A DNA stretch of 64,000 nt, taken from CAIZQW01 sp942493055 (GTDB lineage: Bacteria; Verrucomicrobiota; Kiritimatiellia; RFP12; UBA1067). Made by a program: the position numbers and the translations under genes. The stretch spans positions 3,286,001 through 3,350,000 of the forward strand of contig OW818680.1 in assembly GCA_942493055.1 (NCBI GenBank), in the 5' to 3' direction. Below, piece after piece: positions 45,925 through 55,799 of the stretch (its first letter is position 1; each line of letters starts with the position of its first letter). The notes under the pieces are model-generated. The model saw only the letters and a program-made list of their open reading frames with translations. It was not told where the DNA came from and searched no databases.

Positions 45925-46907
45925 TAAACAGACAACAAGGAATAGTCATTGGGGTGGGGGCTGTCTTAGGTGTGGCCTGCCTTGTCTTGGGCGCCCTGTT
46001 TTTCATGGCGCTCTCCACCAGCAGCGGGGCTGCACAGCAACGCGACCAGGCCTACGAGCAATTGAAATCGCTCTATCAGGCGAAGGTCTTCCCGAGCGAC
46101 GCCAACATCAAGCGCATCAAGGAGGATCAGATCCTTCTGGGGGCCTGGGCAACGGAAGCTTCGAACATCTTGTCAAAGGCATCAATCCGGGTGGAAGATC
46201 TATCACCTGTGCGCTTCAAGCAAGAGTTGCAACAGACGGTCCGGGAACTCGTCGCCGAGAAGTCCCCGGCCGGTAAGTTTGTGACGGCTGACTTCAAATT
46301 CGGCTTTGATCGGTATATGGATTCGGACAGCCTTCCACAGAAGAGCGATGTGGCGCAACTGGCCCAGCAACTCAAGCTGATTCATCTGGTGGTCCGCGAG
46401 CTTTTCGCGTCTAATATTGGAAAATTGACAGTGGTCGAGCGCGATGTGTTCGAGGCGGATGCAGCGGACAAGAAGCCGGGGACCTCTTCTGTGGCACCCC
46501 GCCGTTCTGCCGCCGCTGCGGCGCGTAGGCCGGGGCAGAATCCAGCGGCGGGCGCTGGCGCGGTTGAAACCGATGCCATGAGTCCTGTCTTAAGCAGCAT
46601 GCTGACCCGCCAGAAATTCACCTTCGGCTTTCAGGCGAAGCCGGCCGCACTGATCGCGACGCTTAACCGTCTGGCTTCAATGGATGCCTTCCTGGTGGTC
46701 TCCGGGGTCGAATTCGTCAAGGTCGAGGATTCTATTTTAATCGCGGAACAACGCAAAAAGGAAGCAGCGAAAGCGGCGGAAGAGGCAAAAACCTCGTCTG
46801 CTTCTGCGGCAGCCTCCCCTAGCGACCGAACGGTAACGGATCCCGGGCGCGAGCCGCCGTTGAATGTGAAATTGAGTGTAGATGTTTACTTGTTTAAGGG
46901 AGTATAA
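45921..46907 (+). CDS. Amuc_1100 family pilus-like protein
   Basis: A 328-residue protein that begins with ATGA overlap with pilM. A single membrane helix (IVIGVGAVLGVACLVLGALFF, residues 8-28) is followed by a coiled-coil stretch (QQRDQAYEQLKSLYQAKVFPS) and a predicted ferredoxin-like domain. A conserved ILSKASIRVEDLSPVRFKQELQQTVREL segment lines up with Amuc_1100. The end contains an Ala/Lys-rich linker and a second domain. In Akkermansia this family is a membrane pilus-associated protein that interacts with host receptors. Here the position and topology match, but any host role cannot be inferred. Confidence 0.85.
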   Translation: MINRQQGIVIGVGAVLGVACLVLGALFFMALSTSSGAAQQRDQAYEQLKSLYQAKVFPSDANIKRIKEDQILLGAWATEASNILSKASIRVEDLSPVRFKQELQQTVRELVAEKSPAGKFVTADFKFGFDRYMDSDSLPQKSDVAQLAQQLKLIHLVVRELFASNIGKLTVVERDVFEADAADKKPGTSSVAPRRSAAAAARRPGQNPAAGAGAVETDAMSPVLSSMLTRQKFTFGFQAKPAALIATLNRLASMDAFLVVSGVEFVKVEDSILIAEQRKKEAAKAAEEAKTSSASAAASPSDRTVTDPGREPPLNVKLSVDVYLFKGV

Positions 46908-46912
46908 AAACC

Positions 46913-47974
46913 GTGGCTGCAAATCAAACACGTGATGATATGCCTCTCGTACGATACTACGACAAAGTCGTGGTCGTCGTGGCCTTGGTTATTCTGTTGA
47001 TCTCGCTTGCTTGGTTGATTACAGCAGGTGTGAAGCAAAAAGAGCGCGTGACAATTTATATGGACGAGGTGGAAGCGTTAAAGCCGGCTAAATCAGATGT
47101 TGCGCCTATCGACATGGAGCCGTACAACAAGGCAGTCAAAACCGTGACCTCCCCGTTTAAAATGTTAGAAGGGGATGAGACGAAGCCGAGCTTCCTGGTT
47201 CCTGAGCGTCGCGTGACCTGTGTCAATCCAGCCTGTAAAAAGCCGGTCCCCTTTGAAGCCTCCCAATGTTGGGCCTGCGGTGAAAAGCAACCGAAGGTGG
47301 GTGAAACCGATCCTGAAGTGAATGCTAGCGGTGTTCCGGCAAAATGGCTGCGTGATATGGGCCTGCCCCCGGAGACGGACGTGTCGCTCGATTTGGATGA
47401 AGATGGCTTCTCGGTTCTGGAAGAGTATCGTTTGAAAACGCACCCTAAAGATAAAAACTCCCATCCGATCTATGCTGAGAAGCTCGTGCTGAAGGAGTTG
47501 AAGAGCATGAAACTTCCGCTTGTCTTCCGCGGTGTGAATATCATGCCCGGCGGCGCCAAGCAGTTGACCATTAACTGGACCGGCAAGCTCCCGCGCACCT
47601 ACTTTGTGAATGAAGGTGAGGCCATCGGCGATACGGGTTATGTCGCTGGGACCGTGACGGTGAAGTCGGAGAAACGCGATAATCCGCTTACGCCCGGCAA
47701 AACGAAAGTCGTCGATGTATCAACAGTGGTATTAAAACGTAAAACTGATGGCAAGGAGATCCTATTACAAGTCGATGAGGTCGGAAAGAATACGGATGTT
47801 GAAGCAACGCTTGATTTTCTGATTGATAAGCTGGAGCTTAAGCTTATCGAAAACCAGGAGTTCAAACTGCGCGAAGAAACATATCGTGTGATTGCGATTG
47901 ACATGGCTACAAATACGATCAAAGTGGAAAATACGGCCAGTGGTAAACAAAAAGTTGTCAAGAAGCTTGATTAG
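46913..47974 (+). CDS. Amuc_1099 family pilus-like protein with zinc-ribbon and EF-hand-like motifs
   Basis: Starts at GTG 46913, with AGGGAG about 12 nt upstream. One membrane helix (VVVVALVILLISLAWLITAG) near the N-terminus places the rest outside the cytoplasm. Residues ~100-125 hold two Cys pairs (CVNPAC and CWAC), a likely zinc ribbon. Residues ~160-175 have DLDEDGFSVLEEY, an EF-hand- or dockerin-like calcium loop. The C-terminal ~170 residues are strand-rich repeats ending in ENTASGKQKVVKKLD. The gene is in the fourth position of the Amuc-like operon. Its role there is unknown; the metal motifs suggest structural stabilisation. Confidence 0.82.
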   Translation: MAANQTRDDMPLVRYYDKVVVVVALVILLISLAWLITAGVKQKERVTIYMDEVEALKPAKSDVAPIDMEPYNKAVKTVTSPFKMLEGDETKPSFLVPERRVTCVNPACKKPVPFEASQCWACGEKQPKVGETDPEVNASGVPAKWLRDMGLPPETDVSLDLDEDGFSVLEEYRLKTHPKDKNSHPIYAEKLVLKELKSMKLPLVFRGVNIMPGGAKQLTINWTGKLPRTYFVNEGEAIGDTGYVAGTVTVKSEKRDNPLTPGKTKVVDVSTVVLKRKTDGKEILLQVDEVGKNTDVEATLDFLIDKLELKLIENQEFKLREETYRVIAIDMATNTIKVENTASGKQKVVKKLD

Positions 47975-48051
47975 TTAAGAGTAATAAGCTAAACTGTCGG
48001 CTTTATTTATCACTTGGTAGGTGGAAGGCGAGTAAGAAGGAGTGGCTTAAA

Positions 48052-51000
48052 ATGAGTTTCAAAATGAAATTGTTTTTGGTTGGATGTATGATTGCTGTAT
48101 TTGGTGTGTCAACCGCCGTGTTGGCTGCCGATGATAATTTGGAAGGTCTCCTCCAAGAGCTTGGCGGAACAAAGAAACCCGCTGCACCTGCAGAAAAGCC
48201 AGCTGAAGTGAAGCCCGCTGCAGAGCCAGCCCCCGTAGCTCCTGTTGCAGAACCCGCTCCTGTGGCTCCAGCCGAAAAGCCAGCTGAAGTGAAACCCCCT
48301 GCTCCTGTTGCAGAGCCTGCTCCTGTAGCGCCTGTTGCGGAACCTGCACCTGCGGCTCCGGCTGAAAAACCCGCAGAAGTGAAGCCCGTTGCTGAGGCAA
48401 TGCCCGTTGCTCCTGCGGCGGAACCTGCACCCGTCGCAGACGTTGCTAAGCCTGCAGAAGCGACCCCGGCAGCACCCGTAGAAGTGAAGCCAGAAACCCC
48501 CGCTGTCGTCGCTGAAGCCAAGCCAATAGAGTCCGCTGACGAGAAAAACCAAATCATTTCAGAGCTGGTTACGTTGGAAACAACCCGTCTGAAATCCATG
48601 GATGATCATGGATTTAAACTGCTTGAAAATGCGGACAAGTCATTCAAGAAGGGTGATTACATGCTGGCCTGCGAACAATATAAGCAAGCTCAGCTCTTCA
48701 TCGTGAATCGCCCGGCTAATGCAGAGGCCCGCAAGAGAGCCGCCGACGGTGAAGCAGAGTCCTATTATGTGGAAGCATCGGCGCTGTTTAAGATTCGCGA
48801 ACTTGGGAAAGCAAAAGCCATGGCGGAAGAAGCCCATCGCCGGGGTCATGTCAAGGCAGCTCGCCTTCTGGAACTCATCAAGCAAGAACCGGAGAAGGCT
48901 ATCCGTGACAACTCCTCCATTTCGCATCGTTTGAATGAGGCAGACTACAAGACACAACGTGACGAAATTCGTAAACGTCTTCGCCGTTCCCGTCAACACT
49001 TCACCACGGCAGAATATGCCAAGGCCATCGAGGAGTGTGAACTCGTCTTGCGTGACTATCCTGGCAATGATGACGCGATCACCTTGAGAAAGCAGATCGC
49101 CGAGCAGATGAAGATCTCCGCGGATTCTGAGTTTGATGCGACACGCGCGATGATGATTAAGGATGTCGTGAGGGCTTGGACGCCTGACCGCTATGCGTCA
49201 GACAGCCCGCAGCTGCCCAAGGGCGCAAACGAAGTGGTGACGAAGACCCCCACCGTCACCATCAGCGATACGAAGTCCGCTGAGCAGGTCGTCAATAAGA
49301 AGCTTAAGACCATTGTGATTCCTGAAGTGACCTTCCGTCCGCCAGCAACGATTGTGGATGCGATTGACTTCTTCAAGCAGGCGAGCCGCGACTATGATGA
49401 TCCTGAAATTCCTCTTGATCAGCGTGGCGTGAACTTGATCCTCAAGCTGGCCTCCACAGCACAGCTGGCACCGGCCGAAGGAACGGCAGCTGCAGCAGAT
49501 CCCTTCGCTGCATCAGCCACGGCTTCGACAGGTATCCCCGTGATACCTGCGATGAGTGCGCGTTTCATCAATCTCTTTGACGCACTGAAACTGGTGTGTG
49601 ACGTCACAGGCATGAAGTTCCGTATCAGCGGAAACATTGTGATGATCGTTCCGTTGAATGACCCGGATGAAAAATTGGTGACACGTTCATACAATGTGTT
49701 GCCGACCCTCTCCGAGCGTCTTGGAAGTGCCTCAAGCGAACTGTCGTCCACGGCGGGTGGCGGAGCTGCTCGCACCGGCGAATCTACCTTTATGAGCACC
49801 GAGAGCATGGGTGGCGTGAAGGATGAAGAGAAGTGGAAGCAGTTCTTCCAGCAAATGGGCGTCCAGTGGCCGATCGGCTCCTCGATCTCCTACCTCTCGA
49901 CCATCGGCAAGCTGCGTGTCACGAACACGTCCGAATGGCTGGCCACCTTCGAGCAGGTCCTTGAAGATTTGAATGTGACGCCGCGTCTGGTCGAAATCGA
50001 AACACGTTTTGTCGAAGTGTCTCAGAACGACCTGAACTCTCTCGGCTTTGAATGGTTGCTCAACGGTGACTTTAGCTGGAGCGCCAGCGGCTTTGCAGAG
50101 AACGTCCTCGGGTTGAAGAACTTCAGCAATACCCCTGTGCAGCTCAAAGACGCGCTCGGCAACCTGTTGAACAACCCAGACGGAACTCCTATGATGGGCT
50201 ATGCGCCGTATACGACACCTGGCCGTTTGGGTGCCGGTTATGCGCCAGGACAATATGGACAGATCCCCGCTAATAACCATAACATGGGCATGAATGCCAT
50301 AGACGGAACAGATACGGGATATACCACCGGGATGCGTTATTTGAATACGCTGAACAATCCGATTGTCGGCGAGGGGGCGCCTGTCAACGACAAATTCCTG
50401 AAGTTGAATGCCTTTATCGGCGGTGCCGATGTCTCTATGATTCTGCACGCGCTCTGCCAGCGCTCAGACACGGACGTGCTTTCGGCTCCCAAAGTGACCA
50501 CCAAGTCTGGCCAGGAAGCGATCATGAAGGTGGTGACCGAGTATATCTATCCCAGCGAGTTCAATGTGCAGATCTCGCAGCAGGGCAATACAGGCGGCGG
50601 TCTTAGCGGTGGCGGAACAGGTGAGCCTATTGCTATCGTCGAACCTCAGAACTTCACGATGCGCGAAGTCGGCGTGATCCTGCAGGTAGTCCCGGAAGTC
50701 TCTTCGGAAGGTCAGATGATTAACCTCACCATGAAGCCACAGGTTGTCTCTGAACCGGTCTGGAAGAACTACGGAACGAAGTTGCCGAAGACGGTAACCG
50801 AACCCACAGGCGTTTTGGACGCTTTGGGTATCCCCATTACAATCTCAAAGACAGAATATGTCGAGCTCCCGATGGAACAGCCCTTCTTTACGGTTCGTTC
50901 AGTTGAAACACAGTTGCTGGTTTATAACGGAGCAACCGTGGTCATGGGTGGCTTGATTACCGAAGAGCGTAAGACGATGGAGGACAAGATTCCCTTCTTG

Positions 51001-51219
51001 GGCGATATTCCTTATCTCGGGCGCTTCTTCCAAAGTCGGTCAGAGCAGTCTGATAAACGGAACCTCTTGATCTTTGTCACAGCACGACTGGTTGATCCGG
51101 CCGGACGTGCCGTGAGGACGAGCGGTAACGAATCGACTCTCGCCACCCCTGGCGGGACTCCTAATACGCCTCAACCCGTTGCGCCGCCTGTCGCAGCACC
51201 GGCAACGGCAACGCCTTAA
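48052..51219 (+). CDS. pilQ: Secretin, PilQ/Amuc_1098-like
   Basis: A 1,055-residue outer-membrane secretin with a signal peptide to about residue 26. Residues ~42-160 are a long Pro-Ala-Glu-Val-Lys repeat encoded by tandem DNA repeats, which could span the periplasm or peptidoglycan. A TPR-like helical region follows (residues ~165-360), and then N-domains. Near residues 535-545 a YNVLPTLSERL segment resembles the start of a secretin N1 domain. The C-terminal secretin core has VVPEVSSEGQMINLTMKPQVV and VMGGLITEERKTMEDKIPFLGDIPYLGRFF. It ends in a Pro/Ala-rich tail. It would form the pore through which pilus-like material or protein leaves the cell. Confidence 0.93.
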   Translation: MSFKMKLFLVGCMIAVFGVSTAVLAADDNLEGLLQELGGTKKPAAPAEKPAEVKPAAEPAPVAPVAEPAPVAPAEKPAEVKPPAPVAEPAPVAPVAEPAPAAPAEKPAEVKPVAEAMPVAPAAEPAPVADVAKPAEATPAAPVEVKPETPAVVAEAKPIESADEKNQIISELVTLETTRLKSMDDHGFKLLENADKSFKKGDYMLACEQYKQAQLFIVNRPANAEARKRAADGEAESYYVEASALFKIRELGKAKAMAEEAHRRGHVKAARLLELIKQEPEKAIRDNSSISHRLNEADYKTQRDEIRKRLRRSRQHFTTAEYAKAIEECELVLRDYPGNDDAITLRKQIAEQMKISADSEFDATRAMMIKDVVRAWTPDRYASDSPQLPKGANEVVTKTPTVTISDTKSAEQVVNKKLKTIVIPEVTFRPPATIVDAIDFFKQASRDYDDPEIPLDQRGVNLILKLASTAQLAPAEGTAAAADPFAASATASTGIPVIPAMSARFINLFDALKLVCDVTGMKFRISGNIVMIVPLNDPDEKLVTRSYNVLPTLSERLGSASSELSSTAGGGAARTGESTFMSTESMGGVKDEEKWKQFFQQMGVQWPIGSSISYLSTIGKLRVTNTSEWLATFEQVLEDLNVTPRLVEIETRFVEVSQNDLNSLGFEWLLNGDFSWSASGFAENVLGLKNFSNTPVQLKDALGNLLNNPDGTPMMGYAPYTTPGRLGAGYAPGQYGQIPANNHNMGMNAIDGTDTGYTTGMRYLNTLNNPIVGEGAPVNDKFLKLNAFIGGADVSMILHALCQRSDTDVLSAPKVTTKSGQEAIMKVVTEYIYPSEFNVQISQQGNTGGGLSGGGTGEPIAIVEPQNFTMREVGVILQVVPEVSSEGQMINLTMKPQVVSEPVWKNYGTKLPKTVTEPTGVLDALGIPITISKTEYVELPMEQPFFTVRSVETQLLVYNGATVVMGGLITEERKTMEDKIPFLGDIPYLGRFFQSRSEQSDKRNLLIFVTARLVDPAGRAVRTSGNESTLATPGGTPNTPQPVAPPVAAPATATP

Positions 51220-51278
51220 TCGGCTGCTGTCACGCGTAGGGCAAGTTAGGAAAGAGCGCTGAAGATAACTTATTAAAA

Positions 51279-51313
51279 TGTGTGCCTCACGTTTATCCAA
51301 CATGAGGCACACA
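51279..51313 (+). terminator. Hairpin ending the pilus-like operon
   Basis: A perfect 11-bp stem TGTGTGCCTCA (51279-51289) and TGAGGCACACA (51303-51313) closes a 13-nt loop, 60 bases after the secretin stop. No U-tract follows, so it could be a Rho-assisted terminator or an mRNA 3' end stabiliser. Confidence 0.55.
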
Positions 51314-51393
51314 CGTTCAATACAGATTGAGTATTGTATTGATCCGTGGCTCGTTCAACGGGCGAAATCTCTACCCCTTACGCATCTTATTTG

Positions 51394-52017
51394 ATGTCAT
51401 TATCAGTAGCTATAACAGGCGGCATCGCCTGTGGAAAAAGTTTATTTTCAGCGTACTTACAACAGTTAGGCGTTGAAATTTTAGATGCCGATGATGTTGT
51501 GCATGCGTTGCAGGCGTCAGGGGGCGAAGCTGTGGAGCCGATACGAGCCCGTTTTGGCAATCAGGTGATTGCACACGACGGAAGCGTGGATCGAGGGAGG
51601 CTTGGGCAGATCGTCTTTAGCGATCCCAAGGCCAGGAAGGATCTGAATGAAATCGTGCACCCACTGGTGCGGGATAGGATTCAAAGATGGAGAGAGCATC
51701 CGGGTGGGTGCGCAATCAGGGCGGCAGTCATCCCGCTGTTGTTTGAAGTTGGCTGGGAAGCAGATTGGGATTTGATCATCTGTGTGCAAAGTGATACGCA
51801 AACACAGATTGATCGGTTAATGCGGTTCAGGGGGCTTTCCGCAGAACAAGCTCACCAACGTCTGGATTCGCAAATGCCGATGGCGGAAAAAGCCGCACGG
51901 GCGCATCTGACGGTAAACAATAATGCTGGCGAAGGAACGCTGGCGAACGAGGCGAAGCGTATTTATCGCCTCTTGATGGAGAAATCCGAATATGAGCACA
52001 GAACAAGAAGGTTCTGA
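51394..52017 (+). CDS. coaE: Dephospho-CoA kinase
   Basis: Start chosen at ATG 51394 ([16 protein letters not shown]); a longer frame from 51346 has no ribosome-binding site and adds residues not seen in the family. The 207-residue kinase has the P-loop GGIACGKS at residues 9-16, the acceptor-binding LDADDVVH segment, and the LID-like [19 protein letters not shown]. It phosphorylates the 3' hydroxyl of dephospho-CoA in the last step of CoA synthesis. Its 3' end overlaps rho by 26 bp, so the genes are coupled; panD, another CoA-pathway gene, lies 5 kb away. Confidence 0.92.
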   Translation: MSLSVAITGGIACGKSLFSAYLQQLGVEILDADDVVHALQASGGEAVEPIRARFGNQVIAHDGSVDRGRLGQIVFSDPKARKDLNEIVHPLVRDRIQRWREHPGGCAIRAAVIPLLFEVGWEADWDLIICVQSDTQTQIDRLMRFRGLSAEQAHQRLDSQMPMAEKAARAHLTVNNNAGEGTLANEAKRIYRLLMEKSEYEHRTRRF

Positions 52018-53755
52018 AGGAAGCGGTCATCATCCGGCGCCGAGCGCCGATGTGCCGCCATCGAAATGGACACGTTTTACAGTGCGCCCAGCCGTGAATC
52101 ATCCAGTTGCGAAGCCCTCAGGGGCGCGCGAACCACGCCGCGGCCATGCCGAACAAGGGGGGCATCCGCCTCATCATAATAATGGCCCGAGTCAGCATCA
52201 CAGCGGCCCCAATAAAAATGGAGGTCGCCCCCGGCGTCCGCAGAAGCAGCACAGCGGCCGCGGCCGTGGCCCCGCGAGACCAGGACAGGGTAAGTTGCCT
52301 CCAGGCATGGGGGACTATGATGCCCCTCCGGACGCGCCAATCCATCCCGTCACGCCGCAAGAAGCGCCACCCCCGCAGCCTCAGGCTGTCTATCAGCCTT
52401 CTCTCCCTGAGAATTTTGATGGCGCCAACATTCAGCATCCGCTGCCGCCAAACGGACCGGTCGTGGAGGTCTATCAGCCCCCGATTCCGGAAAAGCTGCC
52501 TGATCTGCACCTGACCAGCTTGCAGAAGATGGAAATTGCGGATCTGCATACGCTGATTCCCCATGCGAACCCGGAAGATCTGTCGTGCATGCGCAAGCAT
52601 GATGTAATTTTTGAAGTCATCCGCAATTACTTGCGCCGAGGAGGCGTTGTGATTACCAGCGGGGTGCTTGAAATTCTGCCGGACGGGTATGGCTTCCTGC
52701 GCTCACCTAAAAACAACTACCTGCAGTGTCCCGAAGATGTCTACGTGTCGCCTTCGCAGGTACGTCGTTTCGGGCTGCGTACCGGTGACGTGATTGAAGG
52801 GCCTGTACGCGACCCGAAGGAGAAGGAGCGTTTCTTCGCCTTGGGGCGCGTGGATACCATGAATGGAAAGCCGCCGGTCGAGGCGCGCCGCACCATCTAC
52901 TTTGAAAACCTGACCCCGCTCTTTCCGGACCGCCGTATCGTACTCGAAACCAAGGCGGAGGAATACTCCATGCGGGTCATGGATATCTTCACGCCGATCG
53001 GCTTTGGTCAGCGCGGGCTGATTGTGGCACCTCCTCGCACCGGCAAGACGGTCCTGTTGCAGAAGGTGGCGAACTCTATCTCCACCAACCATCCGGACGC
53101 GATGCTCTTCATCCTGTTGATTGATGAGCGGCCTGAAGAGGTGACGGATATGCAGCGCAATACAAAAGCGCAAGTGATCAGTTCGACCTTTGATGAGGCG
53201 CCGGAGCGCCATGTCCAAGTCGCTGAAATGGTCATTGATGTGGCCAAACGCCAAGTTGAAAACGGCAAGGATGTCGTCATCCTGCTCGACAGTATCACGC
53301 GTCTGGCTCGCGCCTATAATACGGTGCAACCCAACAGCGGCAAGATTCTCTCGGGCGGTGTGGATGCCAATGCGCTTCATAAGCCCAAACGTTTCTTCGG
53401 CGCTGCCCGAAACATTGAACATGGCGGGAGCCTGACGATTATTGCAACCGCGCTTGTGGATACGGGCAGCCGCATGGACGAGGTTATTTTCGAAGAGTTC
53501 AAGGGCACGGGCAATATGGAGCTCTCCTTGGACCGCCAGTTGGTGGACAAACGCGTCTTTCCGGCGATCAACATTGAAAAGTCCGGCACGCGCAAGGAGG
53601 AACTGCTCCTCTATCCCGATGAACTGAGCCGCACCTGGATTTTGCGCCGCGCCTTGAATGGCGTGCCGCCGGTCGAGTGCATGGAGATGGTGATTAAACG
53701 CCTGAAAGGCAGCAAGAGCAATGCCGAATTCCTGATGGGCATCAAGGATTCGTAA
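51992..53755 (+). CDS. rho: Transcription termination factor Rho with a long disordered N-terminal extension
   Basis: A 587-residue hexameric RNA/DNA helicase. The first ~173 residues are a disordered extension rich in Gly, Pro, His, Gln and Arg, including Gly-Arg tracts. The RNA-binding cold-shock-like domain starts at about residue 174 ([15 protein letters not shown], later [18 protein letters not shown]). The ATPase has the P-loop APPRTGKT near residues 345-353, [15 protein letters not shown] (Walker B), and the Q-loop and R-loop motifs. Long extensions of this sort are known in Rho from several high-GC phyla and can alter RNA binding or phase behaviour. It starts inside coaE. Confidence 0.95.
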   Translation: MSTEQEGSEGSGHHPAPSADVPPSKWTRFTVRPAVNHPVAKPSGAREPRRGHAEQGGHPPHHNNGPSQHHSGPNKNGGRPRRPQKQHSGRGRGPARPGQGKLPPGMGDYDAPPDAPIHPVTPQEAPPPQPQAVYQPSLPENFDGANIQHPLPPNGPVVEVYQPPIPEKLPDLHLTSLQKMEIADLHTLIPHANPEDLSCMRKHDVIFEVIRNYLRRGGVVITSGVLEILPDGYGFLRSPKNNYLQCPEDVYVSPSQVRRFGLRTGDVIEGPVRDPKEKERFFALGRVDTMNGKPPVEARRTIYFENLTPLFPDRRIVLETKAEEYSMRVMDIFTPIGFGQRGLIVAPPRTGKTVLLQKVANSISTNHPDAMLFILLIDERPEEVTDMQRNTKAQVISSTFDEAPERHVQVAEMVIDVAKRQVENGKDVVILLDSITRLARAYNTVQPNSGKILSGGVDANALHKPKRFFGAARNIEHGGSLTIIATALVDTGSRMDEVIFEEFKGTGNMELSLDRQLVDKRVFPAINIEKSGTRKEELLLYPDELSRTWILRRALNGVPPVECMEMVIKRLKGSKSNAEFLMGIKDS

Positions 53756-53809
53756 CTGGGGCGGTACGGTTTTGGGAGTCCATAACCGTTAAAAATTAGT
53801 AGACCATTT

Positions 53810-53841
53810 GCGCCCTTCTCAATTGAAGGGCGCTTTGGTTT
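53810..53841 (+). terminator. Rho-independent terminator after rho
   Basis: Stem GCGCCCTTC (53810-53818), loop TCAATT, stem GAAGGGCGC (53825-53833), then TTTGGTTTC. A perfect 9-bp GC-rich stem with a short U-rich tail 50 bases after the rho stop. Confidence 0.75.
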
Positions 53842-53851
53842 CTGTTATACT
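53823..53851 (+). promoter_or_regulatory. Probable promoter of tig-clpP-clpX
   Basis: TTGAAG (53823-53828) and TATACT (53846-53851) are 17 nt apart. The -10 is preceded by TGT, an extended -10 motif. The -35 lies inside the terminator stem, so end of rho and start of tig transcription overlap. The tig ATG is 31 bases downstream of the -10. Confidence 0.65.
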
Positions 53852-53882
53852 TTTTGCCTTACTTTTTGAAAGGGCTAGAAGA

Positions 53883-55172
53883 ATGAAGATCGATAAATTA
53901 GAGATGGATGCGTGCCGAGTCAAGATTACGGTGAAGGCTGAAGCAGAAGAGACCCGCAAGGATTATGACGCTGTTGTGGGTTATTTCGTCAAGAACGGCC
54001 GGATCCCCGGTTTCCGCGCGGGCAAGGCACCGGTAGACATCATTAAAAAGAACTATTCCAATGAAATTCGCGAAGAGGTCCACACACGGTTGCTGCGCTC
54101 GCTGTACATGAAGGTGATCGAACAGGAGAAGATCAAGCAGGTCAACCTGGTGAATGTCGAGGATGTCCGCTTCTCCCCGGAGACGGGAATAACAGCGTCG
54201 TTTGTCGTCGATGTGGAGCCCACGATCAAAGTGCCGGCCTATAAAAAGTTTTCCATGAAGTTCGTCGTGGATGGCGTGACTGAGGATCAGATTGACGAGC
54301 GCCTCCAGCATATCCGCGAGGCCTTTGCAAAGTTTAACGCCGCTGAAACGGGCTATGCTGTTCAGCGGAATGACCTCGCCTGCGTTGATTTCGAGGGCAA
54401 GGTGAATGGACAGCCCATCAAGGAGCTGGTGCCGGAAGCAGCGGCCATCGCAGAGGGCAAGGCCTACTGGATGCAGGTCAGCGATGACCGTTTCCTGCCG
54501 CAGTTGGTCGCTGCCGTGATCGGCATGAAGAGCGGCGAAACCAAGACCACCGAATTTGTCTTTGAAGGAGATCACCTGCCAGAGGCGCTGAAGAATCAGA
54601 CGGCTGTCTATACCCTGTCTGTGGGCGAAGTGCGGTGTCGCGCGCTTCCGACAGATGAAGAGGTCGTCCAGCAGATGAAGATCGAGTCGATCAGTAAGCT
54701 TCGCGAGACCACGCGTGAACGTCTGACGGAACAGGCGAATCAGGCTGCGACGCGTAAGTTCGAAAGCGACATTATCGAGAAGCTCATGTCGAAGGCGGAT
54801 TTTGAATTGCCGCAATCCGAGCTGGAACAGGAGATTAACGAGACGCTCGGACGTATGGCAGAAGAGGCCAGCCAGCGTGGCGCGACCAAGGACGATCTTG
54901 AAAAGAACCGCGCGGAAATCGTCGAAAGTGCGACAGCCATGGCGAAGCGTCAACTGCGCGTGCGCTATATGCTCGCCGCGATCGCCGATCAGGAGAAGAT
55001 TGAGGCCTCGGAAGAGGATGTGAGTCAGTGGCTTGAAGAGGCTGCTGTCGAATATCGTCTGACACCGGTCCAGTTGCGTGCCCGCGTCGAGAAGAATGGC
55101 CGTATGGATGATTTGCGCGCTCAGGTGCGAAACCAAAAGGTGATCAAGATGCTGGTGGACACGTTGAAGTAA
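53883..55172 (+). CDS. tig: Trigger factor
   Basis: Start chosen at ATG 53883 (MKIDKLEMDACRVKITV); the upstream in-frame extension lies in promoter/terminator DNA. The 429-residue chaperone has the ribosome-binding loop GRIPGFRAGKAP at about residues 42-53 (GFRxGKxP). A middle peptidyl-prolyl isomerase domain follows from about residue 150 (QRNDLACVDFEGKVNG), with FVFEGDHLPEALKNQ. The helical C-terminal arms (REKQANQAATRKFESDIIEKL) close the protein. It binds nascent chains at the ribosome exit. It is the first gene of a tig-clpP-clpX operon, a common arrangement. Confidence 0.94.
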   Translation: MKIDKLEMDACRVKITVKAEAEETRKDYDAVVGYFVKNGRIPGFRAGKAPVDIIKKNYSNEIREEVHTRLLRSLYMKVIEQEKIKQVNLVNVEDVRFSPETGITASFVVDVEPTIKVPAYKKFSMKFVVDGVTEDQIDERLQHIREAFAKFNAAETGYAVQRNDLACVDFEGKVNGQPIKELVPEAAAIAEGKAYWMQVSDDRFLPQLVAAVIGMKSGETKTTEFVFEGDHLPEALKNQTAVYTLSVGEVRCRALPTDEEVVQQMKIESISKLRETTRERLTEQANQAATRKFESDIIEKLMSKADFELPQSELEQEINETLGRMAEEASQRGATKDDLEKNRAEIVESATAMAKRQLRVRYMLAAIADQEKIEASEEDVSQWLEEAAVEYRLTPVQLRARVEKNGRMDDLRAQVRNQKVIKMLVDTLK

Positions 55173-55184
55173 GGATAAGCGATT

Positions 55185-55796
55185 ATGAGTATTGAAAAAG
55201 CGTCTATGTTGGTCCCCATCGTGGTGGAACAGACGGGGCGGGGCGAACGGTCGTGGGATATCTATTCGCGTTTGCTGCAGGATCGTATTGTCTTTATCGG
55301 CTCGGGCATCGATGATGCGGTTAGCAACCTGATCATCGCCCAGTTGCTCTTCCTTCAGTCGCAGGATGCGACCAAGGAGATCTCGATCTATATCAACTCC
55401 CCCGGCGGATCCGTGACAGCGGGTCTGGCCATCTATGATACGATGCAGTATCTGACCTGCGACATTGCAACCTATTGCGTGGGACAGGCGGCCAGTATGG
55501 GCGCTGTATTGATGGCTGCAGGCCGCAAGGGCAAGCGGTTTGCGCTGCCCAATGCGCGGATCATGATTCACCAGCCCTGGGGCGGCGCAGAAGGAAAGGC
55601 CTCGGACATCAGCATTGCGGCCAAGGAGATCCTGCGCTTGAAAGATCGCCTCAATGAGATCCTTGCCTTTCATACGGGCAAGGATATTAACACCCTTACG
55701 AATGATACCGAGCGCGACTTCTTTATGTCCGCTACAGAAGCAAAAGCTTATGGATTGGTTGATGAAGTCCTCGTCAAGCGTCCTGTGGAGAAATAA
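55185..55796 (+). CDS. clpP: ATP-dependent Clp protease proteolytic subunit
   Basis: A 203-residue serine peptidase. The catalytic Ser104 is in GQAASMGAV, His129 in MIHQPWGG, and an Asp lies near residue 178 in the [10 protein letters not shown] helix. The chain keeps the head-domain helix-rich region, ending [14 protein letters not shown]. It forms the tetradecameric barrel that degrades proteins fed by ClpX. It begins 12 bp after tig and stops 3 bp before clpX, which fits one operon with matched translation. Confidence 0.96.
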   Translation: MSIEKASMLVPIVVEQTGRGERSWDIYSRLLQDRIVFIGSGIDDAVSNLIIAQLLFLQSQDATKEISIYINSPGGSVTAGLAIYDTMQYLTCDIATYCVGQAASMGAVLMAAGRKGKRFALPNARIMIHQPWGGAEGKASDISIAAKEILRLKDRLNEILAFHTGKDINTLTNDTERDFFMSATEAKAYGLVDEVLVKRPVEK

Positions 55797-55799
55797 GAG

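Noticed and set aside
53898..55673. A 591-residue open frame opposite tig and clpP
   Set aside because: It covers two unmistakable genes on the other strand and has no recognisable domain.
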